This document shows positions 51,436-60,190 of a stretch of 64,000 nt of DNA, one piece after another (positions within the stretch are counted from its first letter, which is position 1; each line of letters begins with the position of its first letter). Made by a program: the position numbers and the translations under genes. The notes below the pieces were generated by a model, which saw only the letters and a list, made by a program, of their open reading frames with translations, had not been told where the DNA came from and did not search any database. This DNA comes from Rhodoblastus sp. 17X3 (lineage in GTDB: Bacteria > Pseudomonadota > Alphaproteobacteria > Rhizobiales > Beijerinckiaceae), in the NCBI RefSeq assembly GCF_030056575.1, contig NZ_JASHHX010000016.1, positions 1 to 64,000 on the forward strand. The letters run 5' to 3'.

Positions 51436-51541
51436 TGCGACTCCGGTCCAGGTTCGGATGCGGCTTTTTAAAGCTTTGCGGGCGCGTAAACAAGTTTTCC
51501 GGAATTTCGCGCGGAAATCGCGCGGAAATCTCCTGCGCAGA

Positions 51542-51570
51542 TTGACAGGAAAGCGCGCGCGCCCTAAACA
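51542..51570 (+). promoter_or_regulatory. tRNA-Ala promoter
   Basis: TTGACA (51542-51547), 17-base spacer, TAAACA (51565-51570), 13 bases before the tRNA. Close to sigma-70 consensus. Confidence 0.7.
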
Positions 51571-51583
51571 CCCGCTCCGGAGC

Positions 51584-51660
<77 letters not shown>

Positions 51661-51896
51661 TCCGGCTTCATAACTTGATGATTTCGCCAAAACTTGGCTT
51701 TAATCGGCTACTTGGCTGTAGTCGGCATTGAGCCGCGGCGTCGTCCGACGAATTCCCCGCGAGCGCCGGCTTCGCCACGATTCATTATTCGCAGGAATTT
51801 GCCGATCCAGCCTGTTGTCTCGGCCGGGCTTTGTCCGCAGGATGGCTGGCAGGCGTTGGACTGAACCGAACGCACGCAAGTTTTGCAGGACAGCTC

Positions 51897-53096
51897 ATGC
51901 GCCGAATAGCCGTCGCCACCCTGATCGCGCTGAGCCTGTGCGCGTCCGCCGCCGCCCAGTCGAGCGACGAGGCCTTCAAAACCTCCTTGCAAAAAGCGCT
52001 CGACGCCTATGTGGCGACTCGCGGCGAGTCGGAACACATCTCCGCAGCGTCTTTGAGCGTCAGCCTGAAGGGCGCCGGAGAGGCCGTCAACCTCGCGGCT
52101 GGAACGACGAAATACCCGGACGCGGGCGCGAAGGCTGCGCCGGCCGACCTGTTCGAGATCGGCAGCATCACGAAGTCCTTCACCTCGGTCGCCATTCTGC
52201 AGCTCGAAGCCGCAGGGAAGCTGACGATCGAGGACAGACTCGGCAAGTGGCTGCCGCAATATCCCGAATGGAAGGACGTCACGATCCACCGGATGCTCGA
52301 CATGACGAGCCCCATTCCCGGCTATGACAATCAGCCGTCCATCGCCAGGATCATGGGCGAGGATCCCGACCACAGGTTCACGCCGGAGGAGCTGGTCGCC
52401 TCGGCTTACCCGCATGACGGCGAGCCCAAGCCCGTCAGCGGCTGGACCTATTCGAACACCAATTACATCCTTGCCCAGATGATCGTCGAAAAGGCCGGCG
52501 GCAAAGCCTATGCGGATGTCGTGCGCGATCTCGCCGAACAGGTCGGGCTGAAGAACACTTTTTACGAACAAAACCTGTATCCGGCATCGATTACCGACCG
52601 CATGGTCTCCGGCTATTTTTTCAACCACGATCCCGACGACAAACTGCTCGCGCCGCTGCTCGGGCGCGACGTCAAACACGACAGCGTCTCCTGGATGCAG
52701 GGCGCCGGCGGCGTCGTCTCGTCGATGGAGGACGTCTCGCGCTGGGCGCGCGCGCTCTATGAGGGACCGCTGTTGGCCGACAGGCAGCGCCACGAACTCA
52801 TGACGCTCGTCTCCGACAAGACCGGCGAGCCCATCGCCGCGCCTTCCGAAGAGCATCCGAGCGCGTTCGGGCTCGGCGTTGGCGCGGGCATCCGCCCGGC
52901 GCTCGGCGTCTATTGGTACTATCAGGGAATGACGCTGGGCTATCGCGTGCTCTATGCCTATTTCCCCGATAACGGCGCGGTCATCGTCGTGGGCCTCAAC
53001 AGCCAGCCCGACGACAAGCAGAACAAGAATGGCGCGTTGCTGGAAGAGGTCTATGGCGTGTTGCAAAAGGCCGGCAAAATCCCGTCGCGCCCCTGA
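51897..53096 (+). CDS. exported beta-lactamase-fold serine hydrolase
   Basis: 399-residue serine hydrolase of the class C beta-lactamase/D-Ala-D-Ala carboxypeptidase superfamily. Signal peptide at 1-20 ('AVATLIALSLCASAAAQ'). Active-site S90-I-T-K93 ('GSITKSF') and Y185-S-N187 are present, and the third motif is probably 'HPSAFGLG'. Start 51897 follows AGGACAG. Many such proteins are esterases or peptidases, and no drug-resistance role should be assumed. A terminator follows. Confidence 0.85.
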   Translation: MRRIAVATLIALSLCASAAAQSSDEAFKTSLQKALDAYVATRGESEHISAASLSVSLKGAGEAVNLAAGTTKYPDAGAKAAPADLFEIGSITKSFTSVAILQLEAAGKLTIEDRLGKWLPQYPEWKDVTIHRMLDMTSPIPGYDNQPSIARIMGEDPDHRFTPEELVASAYPHDGEPKPVSGWTYSNTNYILAQMIVEKAGGKAYADVVRDLAEQVGLKNTFYEQNLYPASITDRMVSGYFFNHDPDDKLLAPLLGRDVKHDSVSWMQGAGGVVSSMEDVSRWARALYEGPLLADRQRHELMTLVSDKTGEPIAAPSEEHPSAFGLGVGAGIRPALGVYWYYQGMTLGYRVLYAYFPDNGAVIVVGLNSQPDDKQNKNGALLEEVYGVLQKAGKIPSRP

Positions 53097-53103
53097 AGCG
53101 CAA

Positions 53104-53130
53104 GGCGAGGCTCACGGCCCCGCCTTTTTT
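53104..53130 (+). terminator. terminator after the serine hydrolase
   Basis: GGCGAGGC (53104-53111) pairs with GCCCCGCC (53117-53124) apart from one mismatch, followed by six T. Confidence 0.75.
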
Positions 53131-53230
53131 GCGCCATTCGCCGCTCAGGGCGGCCGCGCGCCATATTTTTGGCTCAAGTTTGTGCGCATCATTCAAGATT
53201 GGGCAGAATTTTGCTCGCGGAGGCTGGACC

Positions 53231-53524
53231 TTGAGCGACCAATTGATTTCTCCCGTACAATGCCGGATGGCGCGGGCCGGGCTTGGCCTCACGGCGGGGG
53301 CTCTGGCCGAACGCGCGCAAGTCTCCAAAGTCACTCTTTCCGATTTCGAACTGGGCAAGCGCTCGCCGATGCCGCGCACGATCGCTGCGATCCGCGCGGC
53401 GCTCGAGCAGGCGGGCATGGAATTCATCGACGCCAATGGCGGTGGCGCAGGGGTGCGGCTGAAGGCGCAAACATCGGACGCGATCATCTCGCTGGAAGAC
53501 CTGAACGCGGAAAACGACAACTAG
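53231..53524 (+). CDS. XRE-family helix-turn-helix protein
   Basis: 97-residue Cro/C1-type DNA-binding protein: HTH at about residues 10-65 ('CRMARAGLGLTAGALAERA', 'QVSKVTLSDFELGKRSPMP'), then a short C-terminal segment 'FIDANGGGAGVRLKA'. TTG start at 53231 with GGAGG seven bases upstream; an ATG at 53129 would add an unrelated N-terminus. No toxin or phage gene neighbours it; it precedes a CBS-domain gene by 67 bases. The target is unknown. Confidence 0.78.
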   Translation: MSDQLISPVQCRMARAGLGLTAGALAERAQVSKVTLSDFELGKRSPMPRTIAAIRAALEQAGMEFIDANGGGAGVRLKAQTSDAIISLEDLNAENDN

Positions 53525-53591
53525 CCGCCACAGGATTTTGGATCGCCCGCCGATGCGAAAGGCGCGACGGAAGTCGCGACGAGGGGGCAAA

Positions 53592-54020
53592 ATGACGACG
53601 ATCCGGCAATTGCTTCAGGAAAAGGGCGGCGAACTGGTCACGATCGGCCCCGACGCCAAGGTTTTCGACGCGATCAAGGCCATGGCCGACCGCAATGTTG
53701 GCGCGCTGGTCGTGATGGAGGGCGGCAGAATGGTCGGGCTCATCACCGAGCGGATTTACGCGCGGGAAGTGGTGCTGAAGGGCCGGACCTCGCCGACCAC
53801 GCTGGTCCGCGAGGTGATGGCGACGGATGTGCCCTACGCCAGGCCCGAGCAATCGGTCGAGGAAAGCATGGCGGTGATGACGCGGACGCGCTTCCGCCAT
53901 CTACCCGTCTTCGAGCGCGGCGAACTGATCGGGCTGATCTCGATGGGGGACCTCGTCAACGCCATCATCGGCCATCAGGAATTCACCATCGAGCAATTGC
54001 TGCATTACATCCAGCACTAG
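53592..54020 (+). CDS. twin CBS-domain protein
   Basis: 142-residue protein consisting of two CBS motifs (about 10-60 and 75-130: 'DAIKAMADRNVGALVVME', 'GLITERIYAREVVLKGRTS', 'ESMAVMTRTRFRHLPVFE'), which bind adenosyl nucleotides such as AMP or NADH and regulate partner proteins. Stand-alone CBS proteins of this type are common in alphaproteobacteria. GAGGGG precedes ATG 53592. Converges with the MFS gene, the two stops overlapping by four bases. Confidence 0.88.
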   Translation: MTTIRQLLQEKGGELVTIGPDAKVFDAIKAMADRNVGALVVMEGGRMVGLITERIYAREVVLKGRTSPTTLVREVMATDVPYARPEQSVEESMAVMTRTRFRHLPVFERGELIGLISMGDLVNAIIGHQEFTIEQLLHYIQH

Positions 54021-55267
54021 CCGTGATGCGACGCTCCGAGGCCGGGCGCCCGCCAGCGCACCACGCCCAGCCCGAGCAGGGCGAGCGCGGTGAAGCCGGC
54101 GCCGGCGAGAAAGGTCGCCTGCGCCCCGGCCGCGTCCCATAGCGTCCCGGCCAGAACGCTTGCCGCCAGCAGGGCCAGTCCGCCGAGCAGGTTGAAGACG
54201 CCAAAGGCCGTGCCGCGCAGTTCCGACGGGGCGGTGTCGGCGACGAGCGTCGCCAGCAGCCCCTGGGTCAGGCCCATGTGCAGGCCCCACAACAGGATGC
54301 CGATGGACACGCCCAGCAATCCGTCCGAAAAGGCCAGCCAGACATCCGCAGCGATCAGCAGGGCGAAGCCGATCAGCAACACGTTGATCCGGTTGGTCCG
54401 ATCGGACAAGACGCCCGCCGGATAGGCGGCGAGCGCATAGACCACATTCATCGCCACCAGCACCATCGGGATCAGGACGAGCGGCAGGCCGACCATTTTC
54501 GCCCGCAATATGAGGAAGGCTTCGCTGAACCGCGCCAAAGCGAACAGCGTCGCCACCGTCACCACCAGCCAATAGCTCGGCCCGAGCTTTCGCAGCTCAT
54601 GAAAACTGAGCGGAAAGCGAATCTTGCGCTGGCCAGCGGGGCGCTCCGGCTCATGCACCGCGAGCAGGAGCAGGCCGACTGACAGGAAGGCCGGAATGAC
54701 CGCAACCCAGAACACCGCCAGGAAACTCCCGCCGGTGAGCGCCATCAACGCGATGGCGAGAGCCGGTCCGAGAAAGGCGCCGACGGTGTCCAGCGACTGG
54801 CGCAGGCCGAAACTCGCGCCGCGGAGATGGGCGGGCGCGATGTCGGCGACGAGCGCGTCGCGGGGCGCGCCCCGGATACCCTTGCCGATCCGGTCGACGA
54901 AGCGCGCCGCGACCAGCCAGCCGATCGACCCGGCCAGCGGAAAAACCGGCTTGGTGACCGCGGCGAGGCCATAGCCGATGACGGCGAGCAGCTTGCGCTT
55001 GCCCAACAGGTCGGAGATCGCGCCCGAGAAAATCTTGATGATCGAAGCCGTGGCTTCGGCGATCCCCTCGATCAGTCCCACCGTCGCCATCGACGCGCCC
55101 ATGGCGGTCACGAGATAGACCGGCAGCAGCGCATGAATCATCTCGGATGAAACATCCATCAGCAGCGAGACGAAGCCGAGCGCCCAAATGCCGGAGGGGA
55201 TCTCCTTCAAACGCGCGACGCCGCGCGCCAATGGCGCGTCCTTGGTCGCCTTCCCGACGGATTTCAT
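54017..55267 (-). CDS. MFS transporter, probable exporter
   Basis: 416-residue, 12-helix major facilitator. 'SLLMDVSSEMIHALLPVYL' near residue 35, 'GKGIRGAPRDALVADIAP' (loop 2-3 motif A-like) near 120 and 'LSDRTNRINVLLIGF' near 300 place it in a drug/metabolite exporter-like MFS group common in proteobacteria. Substrate unknown. It overlaps the upstream hydrolase gene by four bases (55264-55267), so the two are co-translated. Confidence 0.82.
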   Translation of the reverse strand: MKSVGKATKDAPLARGVARLKEIPSGIWALGFVSLLMDVSSEMIHALLPVYLVTAMGASMATVGLIEGIAEATASIIKIFSGAISDLLGKRKLLAVIGYGLAAVTKPVFPLAGSIGWLVAARFVDRIGKGIRGAPRDALVADIAPAHLRGASFGLRQSLDTVGAFLGPALAIALMALTGGSFLAVFWVAVIPAFLSVGLLLLAVHEPERPAGQRKIRFPLSFHELRKLGPSYWLVVTVATLFALARFSEAFLILRAKMVGLPLVLIPMVLVAMNVVYALAAYPAGVLSDRTNRINVLLIGFALLIAADVWLAFSDGLLGVSIGILLWGLHMGLTQGLLATLVADTAPSELRGTAFGVFNLLGGLALLAASVLAGTLWDAAGAQATFLAGAGFTALALLGLGVVRWRAPGLGASHHG

Positions 55268-56136
55268 GGCTTTGCCGCCGCCGCGCCGTCAAGATATTCG
55301 ATGGCCCTTTGAAGCGCCTGAAGATCCTGCGGACGGGAGAGGCGGTGGTCGCCGTCCTTGACGAGGGTGATGGTCGCAGGGTCCGAGGCGAGGCTCTCGA
55401 CCAGCCGCATGGCGTGGCGCCAGGGCACGTCGGGGTCCGCCATGCCTTGCAGGATCGACACCGGGCACCAGGTGCGGATTTCGCCGCCGAGCAGGCTGTT
55501 GGCGCGGCCATCCTCGAACAGCGCGCGGGTCAGGGGATAGCCCTCGCCATAGGCGTTGGCGGGGCGCATCCACACGCCCTTGCTTTCGATGGTCCGGCGC
55601 ACGGCTTCCGGCAGTTGCGGCCAGATCAGCGCCTCGGTGAAGTCCACCGCCGGCGCGATCAGGACCATGCCGGCGAGGCGGTCGGCTTCGCCGGCCTGAG
55701 CCAGCGCACGGGCGAGCAGCAGCGCGATCCAGCCGCCCATCGAGGAGCCGATCACGATCTGCGGTCCTTTCGTGAGGGCGCGGAAGATGGCGAGCGCCTG
55801 TTCCGCCCACAGCCCGATGGTCGCTTCGGCGAAGTCGCCTTCCGATTCGCCATGGCCGGAATAATCGAAGCGCAGGCAGGCGCGGCCCTGGGCCTCGGCC
55901 AGCGAATCGAGGAATTCGGCCTTGGTTCCGCGCATGTCGGAGCGGAAGCCGCCAAGCCAGACCAATCCGGGAACGGCGTTTTCCGCGCGCGCCGGGCGGG
56001 CGAGCCAGGCGAGGCGCGGCGCGCCGGGGCCGGTGGAGAAAAGGGCGGCTTCTTGCGGGGCGATCTGGGTCATCTGGCGAAGGGTCCGCGTCAGGTTCAT
56101 GCCGCCGCGCCCTTCGGCGCGGATATCATCGGTCAT
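55264..56136 (-). CDS. alpha/beta hydrolase
   Basis: 290-residue alpha/beta hydrolase. Nucleophile elbow G-S-S-M-G ('IVIGSSMGGWIALL'), 'RFDYSGHGESEG' before it, Asp in 'QGMADPDVPW' and His in 'VKDGDHRLSR'. It resembles the ABHD10-like thioesterase/esterase group. Start 56136 is the furthest upstream; ATG 56100 or 56073 would remove a short N-extension and cannot be excluded. Upstream partner of the MFS gene with a four-base overlap, perhaps making or processing its substrate. Confidence 0.78.
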   Translation of the reverse strand: MTDDIRAEGRGGMNLTRTLRQMTQIAPQEAALFSTGPGAPRLAWLARPARAENAVPGLVWLGGFRSDMRGTKAEFLDSLAEAQGRACLRFDYSGHGESEGDFAEATIGLWAEQALAIFRALTKGPQIVIGSSMGGWIALLLARALAQAGEADRLAGMVLIAPAVDFTEALIWPQLPEAVRRTIESKGVWMRPANAYGEGYPLTRALFEDGRANSLLGGEIRTWCPVSILQGMADPDVPWRHAMRLVESLASDPATITLVKDGDHRLSRPQDLQALQRAIEYLDGAAAAKP

Positions 56137-56199
56137 TTTTCAAAACCCGATGATATACAGTTCCGACTATGATTCGTCGTTTGTAATGCGGGAGCAGGC

Positions 56200-57363
56200 A
56201 TGACGCCATGGGGCGTGGAAGGCGAGGTTGACAGCCAGGCCCTGTTCGGCCGTACGATTCTTCAGATCGTTCCGGCGCTCGACGCCAGCGCGCTGGCTTG
56301 CGTCGAAGTGGCGGCGAGCCTTGCCGACGCGGGCGCGCGCGCCCTTGTCGCCGGCGCGCCCGGGCGGTTGGCGAGCGAACTGCAGGCGCGCGGCGGCATT
56401 TTCGTTCCCATTGCGGCGGCGACGCTCAACCCTTGGCGCTCCTGGCTCAACCGGCGGCGGCTTGCGCGTCTGGCGCTGCGCGAAGGCGTCGAACTGATTC
56501 ACGTCCATGCGGGCGCCGGCGCCCGCGCCGCGCTTTATGCGGCCAAACAGGCGCGCGTGCCGCTGGTTGCCGATTACGAGCCGGATTCCGCCGTGCTTGA
56601 CGCCAATTCCCTGATTTTCTACTCGCGCGCCGAAATGGAAGCGGCGGTCTCGCGCCAGCCGAATCTCGCCGCCAAGGCCTTTCGCGGCTTGCGCGGCGTC
56701 GATCTGCGCCAGTTTTCGCCCGAGGCTGTCGATTGCGGGCGCGTTCGCCGCCTGCGCGAGGCCCTGGGCGTGAAGCCGCATGTCAGGCTTGTCGTCGCTA
56801 TCGGCCTGCCGCCGGAGCGGCGCCAGATGTTTCTCGCCGCGGCGGCCCAGCTCAAGGCCAAGGGTTTTTTCGCCAATGAGGCGCAGGACGCCCGTTTCGT
56901 CTGGCTGCGCGGCGAGGGCGAAGAGGCTTCCGACGCCTTCGACGCCGAGGCTGCGCGGCTCGGCCTCGGCGGCGCCGTATTGCAGATCGATTGGCCGGAC
57001 CGCGCCGCCGCCTGCCTTGCGGCGGCCCTCGTGGTCGCGCCCGCGGGCGAGCCGACGCTGTGTATCGAGACCCAGGCGCTCGGCGTCCCGCTCGCCGTGT
57101 TGCAGACGTCCGGCGCGGCAAGCGTGGTCGAGGAGATTTGTGCGCCGCCGCAGGTCGAGCCGGCGCAGCGTACGGGCTGGCTGATTCCGCCGGGGCCGCC
57201 GGCGGGCCTGATTCGCGCGGTCGAGGAAGCCGTGCGGCTCGGCGCGACTGCGCGGGAAAATCTCGTTCATCACGCCCGCGCCCACGCCCGGAACTTTTCG
57301 GCGGAGCGCATGAACGCCTTGACGCTCGCGATCTACGCCCGCCACTTCGGCGCAGGCGAATAG
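56200..57363 (+). CDS. GT4-like glycosyltransferase
   Basis: 387-residue GT-B glycosyltransferase. The N-terminal domain has 'ILQIVPALDASALACVEVA' and 'GVELIHVHAGAGARAALYA' as in GT4 enzymes. The C-terminal domain holds 'VVAPAGEPTLCIETQALG', where GT4 enzymes usually have E-G-x7-E; the first Gly/Phe is altered but Glu residues remain. Similar alphaproteobacterial proteins act on lipopolysaccharide or exopolysaccharide. Monocistronic, divergent from the hydrolase gene by 63 bases. Sugar unknown. Confidence 0.75.
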   Translation: MTPWGVEGEVDSQALFGRTILQIVPALDASALACVEVAASLADAGARALVAGAPGRLASELQARGGIFVPIAAATLNPWRSWLNRRRLARLALREGVELIHVHAGAGARAALYAAKQARVPLVADYEPDSAVLDANSLIFYSRAEMEAAVSRQPNLAAKAFRGLRGVDLRQFSPEAVDCGRVRRLREALGVKPHVRLVVAIGLPPERRQMFLAAAAQLKAKGFFANEAQDARFVWLRGEGEEASDAFDAEAARLGLGGAVLQIDWPDRAAACLAAALVVAPAGEPTLCIETQALGVPLAVLQTSGAASVVEEICAPPQVEPAQRTGWLIPPGPPAGLIRAVEEAVRLGATARENLVHHARAHARNFSAERMNALTLAIYARHFGAGE

Positions 57364-57432
57364 GCTGGGCCGCAAGAGCGCGATTTTGAGCGTGATTTGC
57401 GTCAATTTCGCGCGACGATGGCAATTGCGGAA

Positions 57433-57461
57433 TTGACTTTACTGCGCTTTATCACAATTTA
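57433..57461 (+). promoter_or_regulatory. candidate infC promoter
   Basis: TTGACT (57433-57438), 17 bases, then AATTTA (57456-57461). The -35 is strong, the -10 weak. It is followed by a terminator-like hairpin before infC. Confidence 0.35.
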
Positions 57462-57474
57462 GGCTATGGTTGGT

Positions 57475-57502
57475 CCCTGCGGTCTCGGTCGCGGGGGTTT
57501 TT
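57475..57502 (+). terminator. infC: attenuator-like hairpin in the infC leader
   Basis: CCCTGCG (57475-57481) and CGCGGGG (57490-57496) pair with one G-T wobble around an 8-base loop, followed by G and five T. It lies about 130 bases before the infC start and after a candidate promoter, so it could act as a leader attenuator or as the end of the upstream transcript. Confidence 0.5.
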
Positions 57503-57634
57503 GCCGTAGCCGTCTTTTTCCCGAGTTCCGAAAGGAACGCCGACCACGCCCGCCGCGTGGCCGCTAATCCCAATTTCCCGGTCGCCCGACCTCTTTTGCC
57601 GGTCGCGTGACTTCGTTTCCAAGGAGAACACGCC

Positions 57635-58174
57635 ATTCGCCGTCCCATGAAAGCCCCCCCGGTTCCGCAGAAGGAGGGACCTCGCACCAACCGGGAGATT
57701 CGAGTCCGCGAGGTACAGCTGATCGATTCGGAAGGCCAGAATCGCGGCGTCGTCGATATTCTCGAAGCCTTGAGCCTGTCGGAAGAGCAGGGCCTCGACC
57801 TGGTCGAGATCGTGCCCAACGCCGAACCGCCGGTCTGCAAGATCCTCGATTACGGCAAATATCGTTTCACCGAGCAGAAGAAGGCCGCCGAGGCCCGCAA
57901 GCGACAGAAGATCGTCGAAATCAAGGAAATCAAGCTCCGTCCGGGCATTGACGACCATGATTACGACACCAAGATGAAGGCCGTGCGCCGCTTCTTTGAA
58001 GAAGGCGACAAGGTCAAGTTCGTCCTGCGCTTCCGCGGCCGCGAAATGGCCCATCAGGAACTCGGCTTCAAGGTTCTGGAGCGGGTCAAGGCGGAAACCC
58101 TCGGCCTCGCCAAGATCGAGCTGGAGCCTTCGATGGAAGGCCGCCAGATGATCATGATCCTGGCGCCCAAATAA
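57635..58174 (+). CDS. infC: translation initiation factor IF-3
   Basis: 179-residue IF-3, which keeps 30S subunits free and checks start codons. The N-domain has '[17 protein letters not shown]' and '[18 protein letters not shown]'; the C-domain has '[17 protein letters not shown]' and '[17 protein letters not shown]'. The start is taken as ATT 57635: AAGGAG at 57621-57626 is 8 bases from it but 20 bases from the first ATG (57647), and the ATT start gives I(M)-R-R-P-M-K, usual in the order. AUU starts allow infC autoregulation. Confidence 0.94.
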   Translation: MRRPMKAPPVPQKEGPRTNREIRVREVQLIDSEGQNRGVVDILEALSLSEEQGLDLVEIVPNAEPPVCKILDYGKYRFTEQKKAAEARKRQKIVEIKEIKLRPGIDDHDYDTKMKAVRRFFEEGDKVKFVLRFRGREMAHQELGFKVLERVKAETLGLAKIELEPSMEGRQMIMILAPK

Positions 58175-58189
58175 GCCAAAAGCCTTGCC

Positions 58190-58209
58190 GCTCAGGCGCT
58201 TGCCTGAGC
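58190..58209 (+). terminator. hairpin after infC
   Basis: GCTCAGGC (58190-58197) and GCCTGAGC (58202-58209) pair perfectly around GCTT, 15 bases after the infC stop. No T-run, so its role (terminator, or RNA 3' end protection) is unsure. A second stem, CCGTCCG/CGGACGG, ends just before the ribosome site of the next gene. Confidence 0.5.
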
Positions 58210-58267
58210 TGCGCCGTTGGTTCATCCTGTCCGTCCGGCCGCTTCCGGCCGTCGGACGGGGGGAAAC

Positions 58268-59581
58268 ATGACGCAGGTTATTGCGCGTGAAAAAATCGAT
58301 CCGGCGCGGCTCAAGGCCATCGTCGTCGGCTCGCTTGGCAATCTGGTCGAATATTACGACTTCTACGTCTACGCCGCCTTTTCGCTCTATTTCGCGCCCT
58401 CCTTCTTTCCCGGCACGGACCCGATCGCGCAGATGCTGGCCTCGGCGGGCGTTTTCGCGCTGGGCTTTTTCATGCGCCCGGTCGGCGGCTGGCTGTTCGG
58501 CTATATCGGCGACCAATATGGCCGGCGCATCTCGCTGATGCTGTCGGTTCTGATGATGTGCGGCGGCTCGCTGGTGATCGCGCTGACCCCCGTCTATGCC
58601 CAGATCGGCGTCTGGGCGCCGGTGCTGCTCGTGATGGCGCGCCTCATTCAGGGCCTGAGTCTTGGCGGCGAATATGGCGCCAGCGCCACCTATGTCGCGG
58701 AAATGGGCGATTCCGGCCGGCGCGGCTTCTATTCCAGCTTTCTCTACGTGACGCTGATCGGCGGCCAGCTTGGCGCGCTGGCCGTGTTGCTGATCCTGCA
58801 AAATCTCGTGCTGACGCCGGAGCAATTGCGCGCCTTCGGCTGGCGCATTCCCTTCTTTATCGGCGCCGCGCTCGCGCTCTTCGCGCTGTGGATGCGGCGC
58901 GATCTTGAAGAAACCCAGGCCTTCCAGCATGCCAAGGCGAAAGGCCACGAGACGGGCCTGCGGGCGCTCTGGGCGCATCGCCGCGAGGTGCTGATCGTGA
59001 TCGGCCTCACCATGGGCGGCACGCTGGCCTTCTATGTTTATACGATCTACATGCAGAAATTCCTCAAGCTCACCGTGGGGCTGACGGATGCGCAAAGCAC
59101 CTGGGTCAGCGCCGCCTCGCTGGTCTTTGCGCTTTGCCTGCAGCCGATCTATGGCGCGCTCTCGGACCGCATCGGCCGCCGCCCCGTCCTGCTCGCCTTC
59201 GGCGTTCTGGGCACGTTCGGCACGGTTCCGCTTATGACGGCTTTGTCGCACGCGAAAGGACCCTGGGAGGCCTTCGCCTTTGTCGCGCTCGGCTGGATCA
59301 TGACCGCGCCCTATACGTCGATCAACGCTGTGGTGAAGGCCGAGCTGTTTCCCGCCGCCCTGCGCGCGACGGGCGTCGGCCTGCCCTATGCGCTGGCGGT
59401 GTCGTTCTTCGGCGGCACGGCGGAATATATCGCCTTGTGGTTCAAGCAGCAGGGCATGGAAAGCGGCTTCTATTATTACGCCAGCGGAGTCATCTTCTGC
59501 TCGCTGCTGGTCTATTTCTTCCTGCCCGACACCAAGAAGACCTCGGTGCTCGACCGCGAGGCGATGGAAGTGCTGGAATAG
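58268..59581 (+). CDS. MHS-family MFS symporter (KgtP-like)
   Basis: 437-residue, 12-helix proton symporter of the metabolite:H+ symporter family (KgtP, ProP, ShiA). Signature stretches are 'GNLVEYYDFYVYAAFSLYF' (TM1), 'RPVGGWLFGYIGDQYGRR' (loop 2-3) and 'GLSLGGEYGASATYVAEM' (TM4). Substrate is probably a small carboxylate such as 2-oxoglutarate; this is not readable from sequence. Start 58268 with GGGGG upstream. It interrupts the usual infC-rpmI-rplT order. Confidence 0.85.
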   Translation: MTQVIAREKIDPARLKAIVVGSLGNLVEYYDFYVYAAFSLYFAPSFFPGTDPIAQMLASAGVFALGFFMRPVGGWLFGYIGDQYGRRISLMLSVLMMCGGSLVIALTPVYAQIGVWAPVLLVMARLIQGLSLGGEYGASATYVAEMGDSGRRGFYSSFLYVTLIGGQLGALAVLLILQNLVLTPEQLRAFGWRIPFFIGAALALFALWMRRDLEETQAFQHAKAKGHETGLRALWAHRREVLIVIGLTMGGTLAFYVYTIYMQKFLKLTVGLTDAQSTWVSAASLVFALCLQPIYGALSDRIGRRPVLLAFGVLGTFGTVPLMTALSHAKGPWEAFAFVALGWIMTAPYTSINAVVKAELFPAALRATGVGLPYALAVSFFGGTAEYIALWFKQQGMESGFYYYASGVIFCSLLVYFFLPDTKKTSVLDREAMEVLE

Positions 59582-59606
59582 GCCGAGGCGCCGTCAGCCA
59601 AAGGCC

Positions 59607-59909
59607 TTAACCAAGGCCGCCGCCCGTCTCCTCGGTCCAGCGCGTCCACGCCCAGCGCAAGCCCAGCACGAGGATCGAGCCGAGAAAGGCGGCGAGGAGG
59701 TCGCGCGCGGAAATGGAAACCTTGTCCAGGCTGGGCAGGAGGTTCAACAGCTCGAAAAATGCGCCGCCGACGATCGCGCCGGCGCAGCCCAGCGCGAGAT
59801 TTGACAACAGCCCGAAGCCGGCCTTCTGCCAGGTGACGACCCGTCCGGCCAAAGTGCCGCCGATCAGGCCGACGACGATCCAGGTGACGAGATTGGCGAG
59901 CGTGAACAT
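59607..59909 (-). CDS. GlsB/YeaQ/YmgE-family membrane protein
   Basis: 100-residue protein with three hydrophobic segments: 'LVTWIVVGLIGGTLAGRVV' matches the transglycosylase-associated/GlsB family, with 'GCAGAIVGGAFFELLNLLP' after it. Small stress-linked inner-membrane protein of unsettled function. On the opposite strand between the MFS symporter and the ribosomal protein genes. It is slightly longer than typical 80-residue members because of a C-terminal extension with 'RWAWTRWTEE'. Confidence 0.8.
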   Translation of the reverse strand: MFTLANLVTWIVVGLIGGTLAGRVVTWQKAGFGLLSNLALGCAGAIVGGAFFELLNLLPSLDKVSISARDLLAAFLGSILVLGLRWAWTRWTEETGGGLG

Positions 59910-60027
59910 GGCGGCTTCCTCAACTTGAACCCAGCGGTCCAGCCATCATGGCCATCGCGCCGGCTTCGTCAATGAAGCGCGCGCCGTCTCAATTGAGCGC
60001 CGCGCCGCATTGGAACCGTCACGCCCC

Positions 60028-60056
60028 TTGCCAAAAGCGCCCATTTGCCCTTATAA
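60028..60056 (+). promoter_or_regulatory. rpmI promoter
   Basis: TTGCCA (60028-60033), 17-base spacer, TTATAA (60051-60056). A good sigma-70 promoter giving a leader of roughly 125 bases before rpmI. Confidence 0.65.
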
Positions 60057-60066
60057 GCGCCGCTTC

Positions 60067-60165
60067 GATCCGCCCGGCCAGTTAGGGCTGCCGTGGCGGA
60101 TCATTTCGCTCGTTTAAGAGACGAAGGGCCGCAAGGCCGCAGCGCGGCAGGTCGCAAGACCTTTT
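60067..60165 (+). ncRNA. structured 5' leader of rpmI-rplT, possible L20-responsive element
   Basis: GATCCGCC (60067-60074) and GGCGGATC (60095-60102) form an 8-base stem extended inside by CGGC/GCCG. Downstream are stems capped by GCAA: GGCC-GCAA-GGCC, then AGGTC-GCAA-GACCT (60149-60162) followed by TTT. Autoregulatory leaders binding L20 are known ahead of rpmI-rplT in other phyla; whether this one does so is inference. Confidence 0.4.
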
Positions 60166-60190
60166 CGCCGCCAGACCAAGAGAGAGCAAA

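Noticed and set aside
51508-51531. Tandem GCGCGGAAATC upstream of the tRNA
   Set aside because: Two copies of an 11-base GC-rich unit next to a normal promoter; too little to call an attachment site, and no integrase gene is near the tRNA.
51897-53096. Beta-lactamase resistance gene
   Set aside because: SxxK and YxN motifs fit the wide serine-hydrolase superfamily, and nothing specific to a resistance enzyme was seen.
53231-54020. XRE plus CBS genes as a toxin-antitoxin or defence pair
   Set aside because: Neither protein has toxin features; CBS proteins are common regulators, and the 67-base gap argues against tight coupling.
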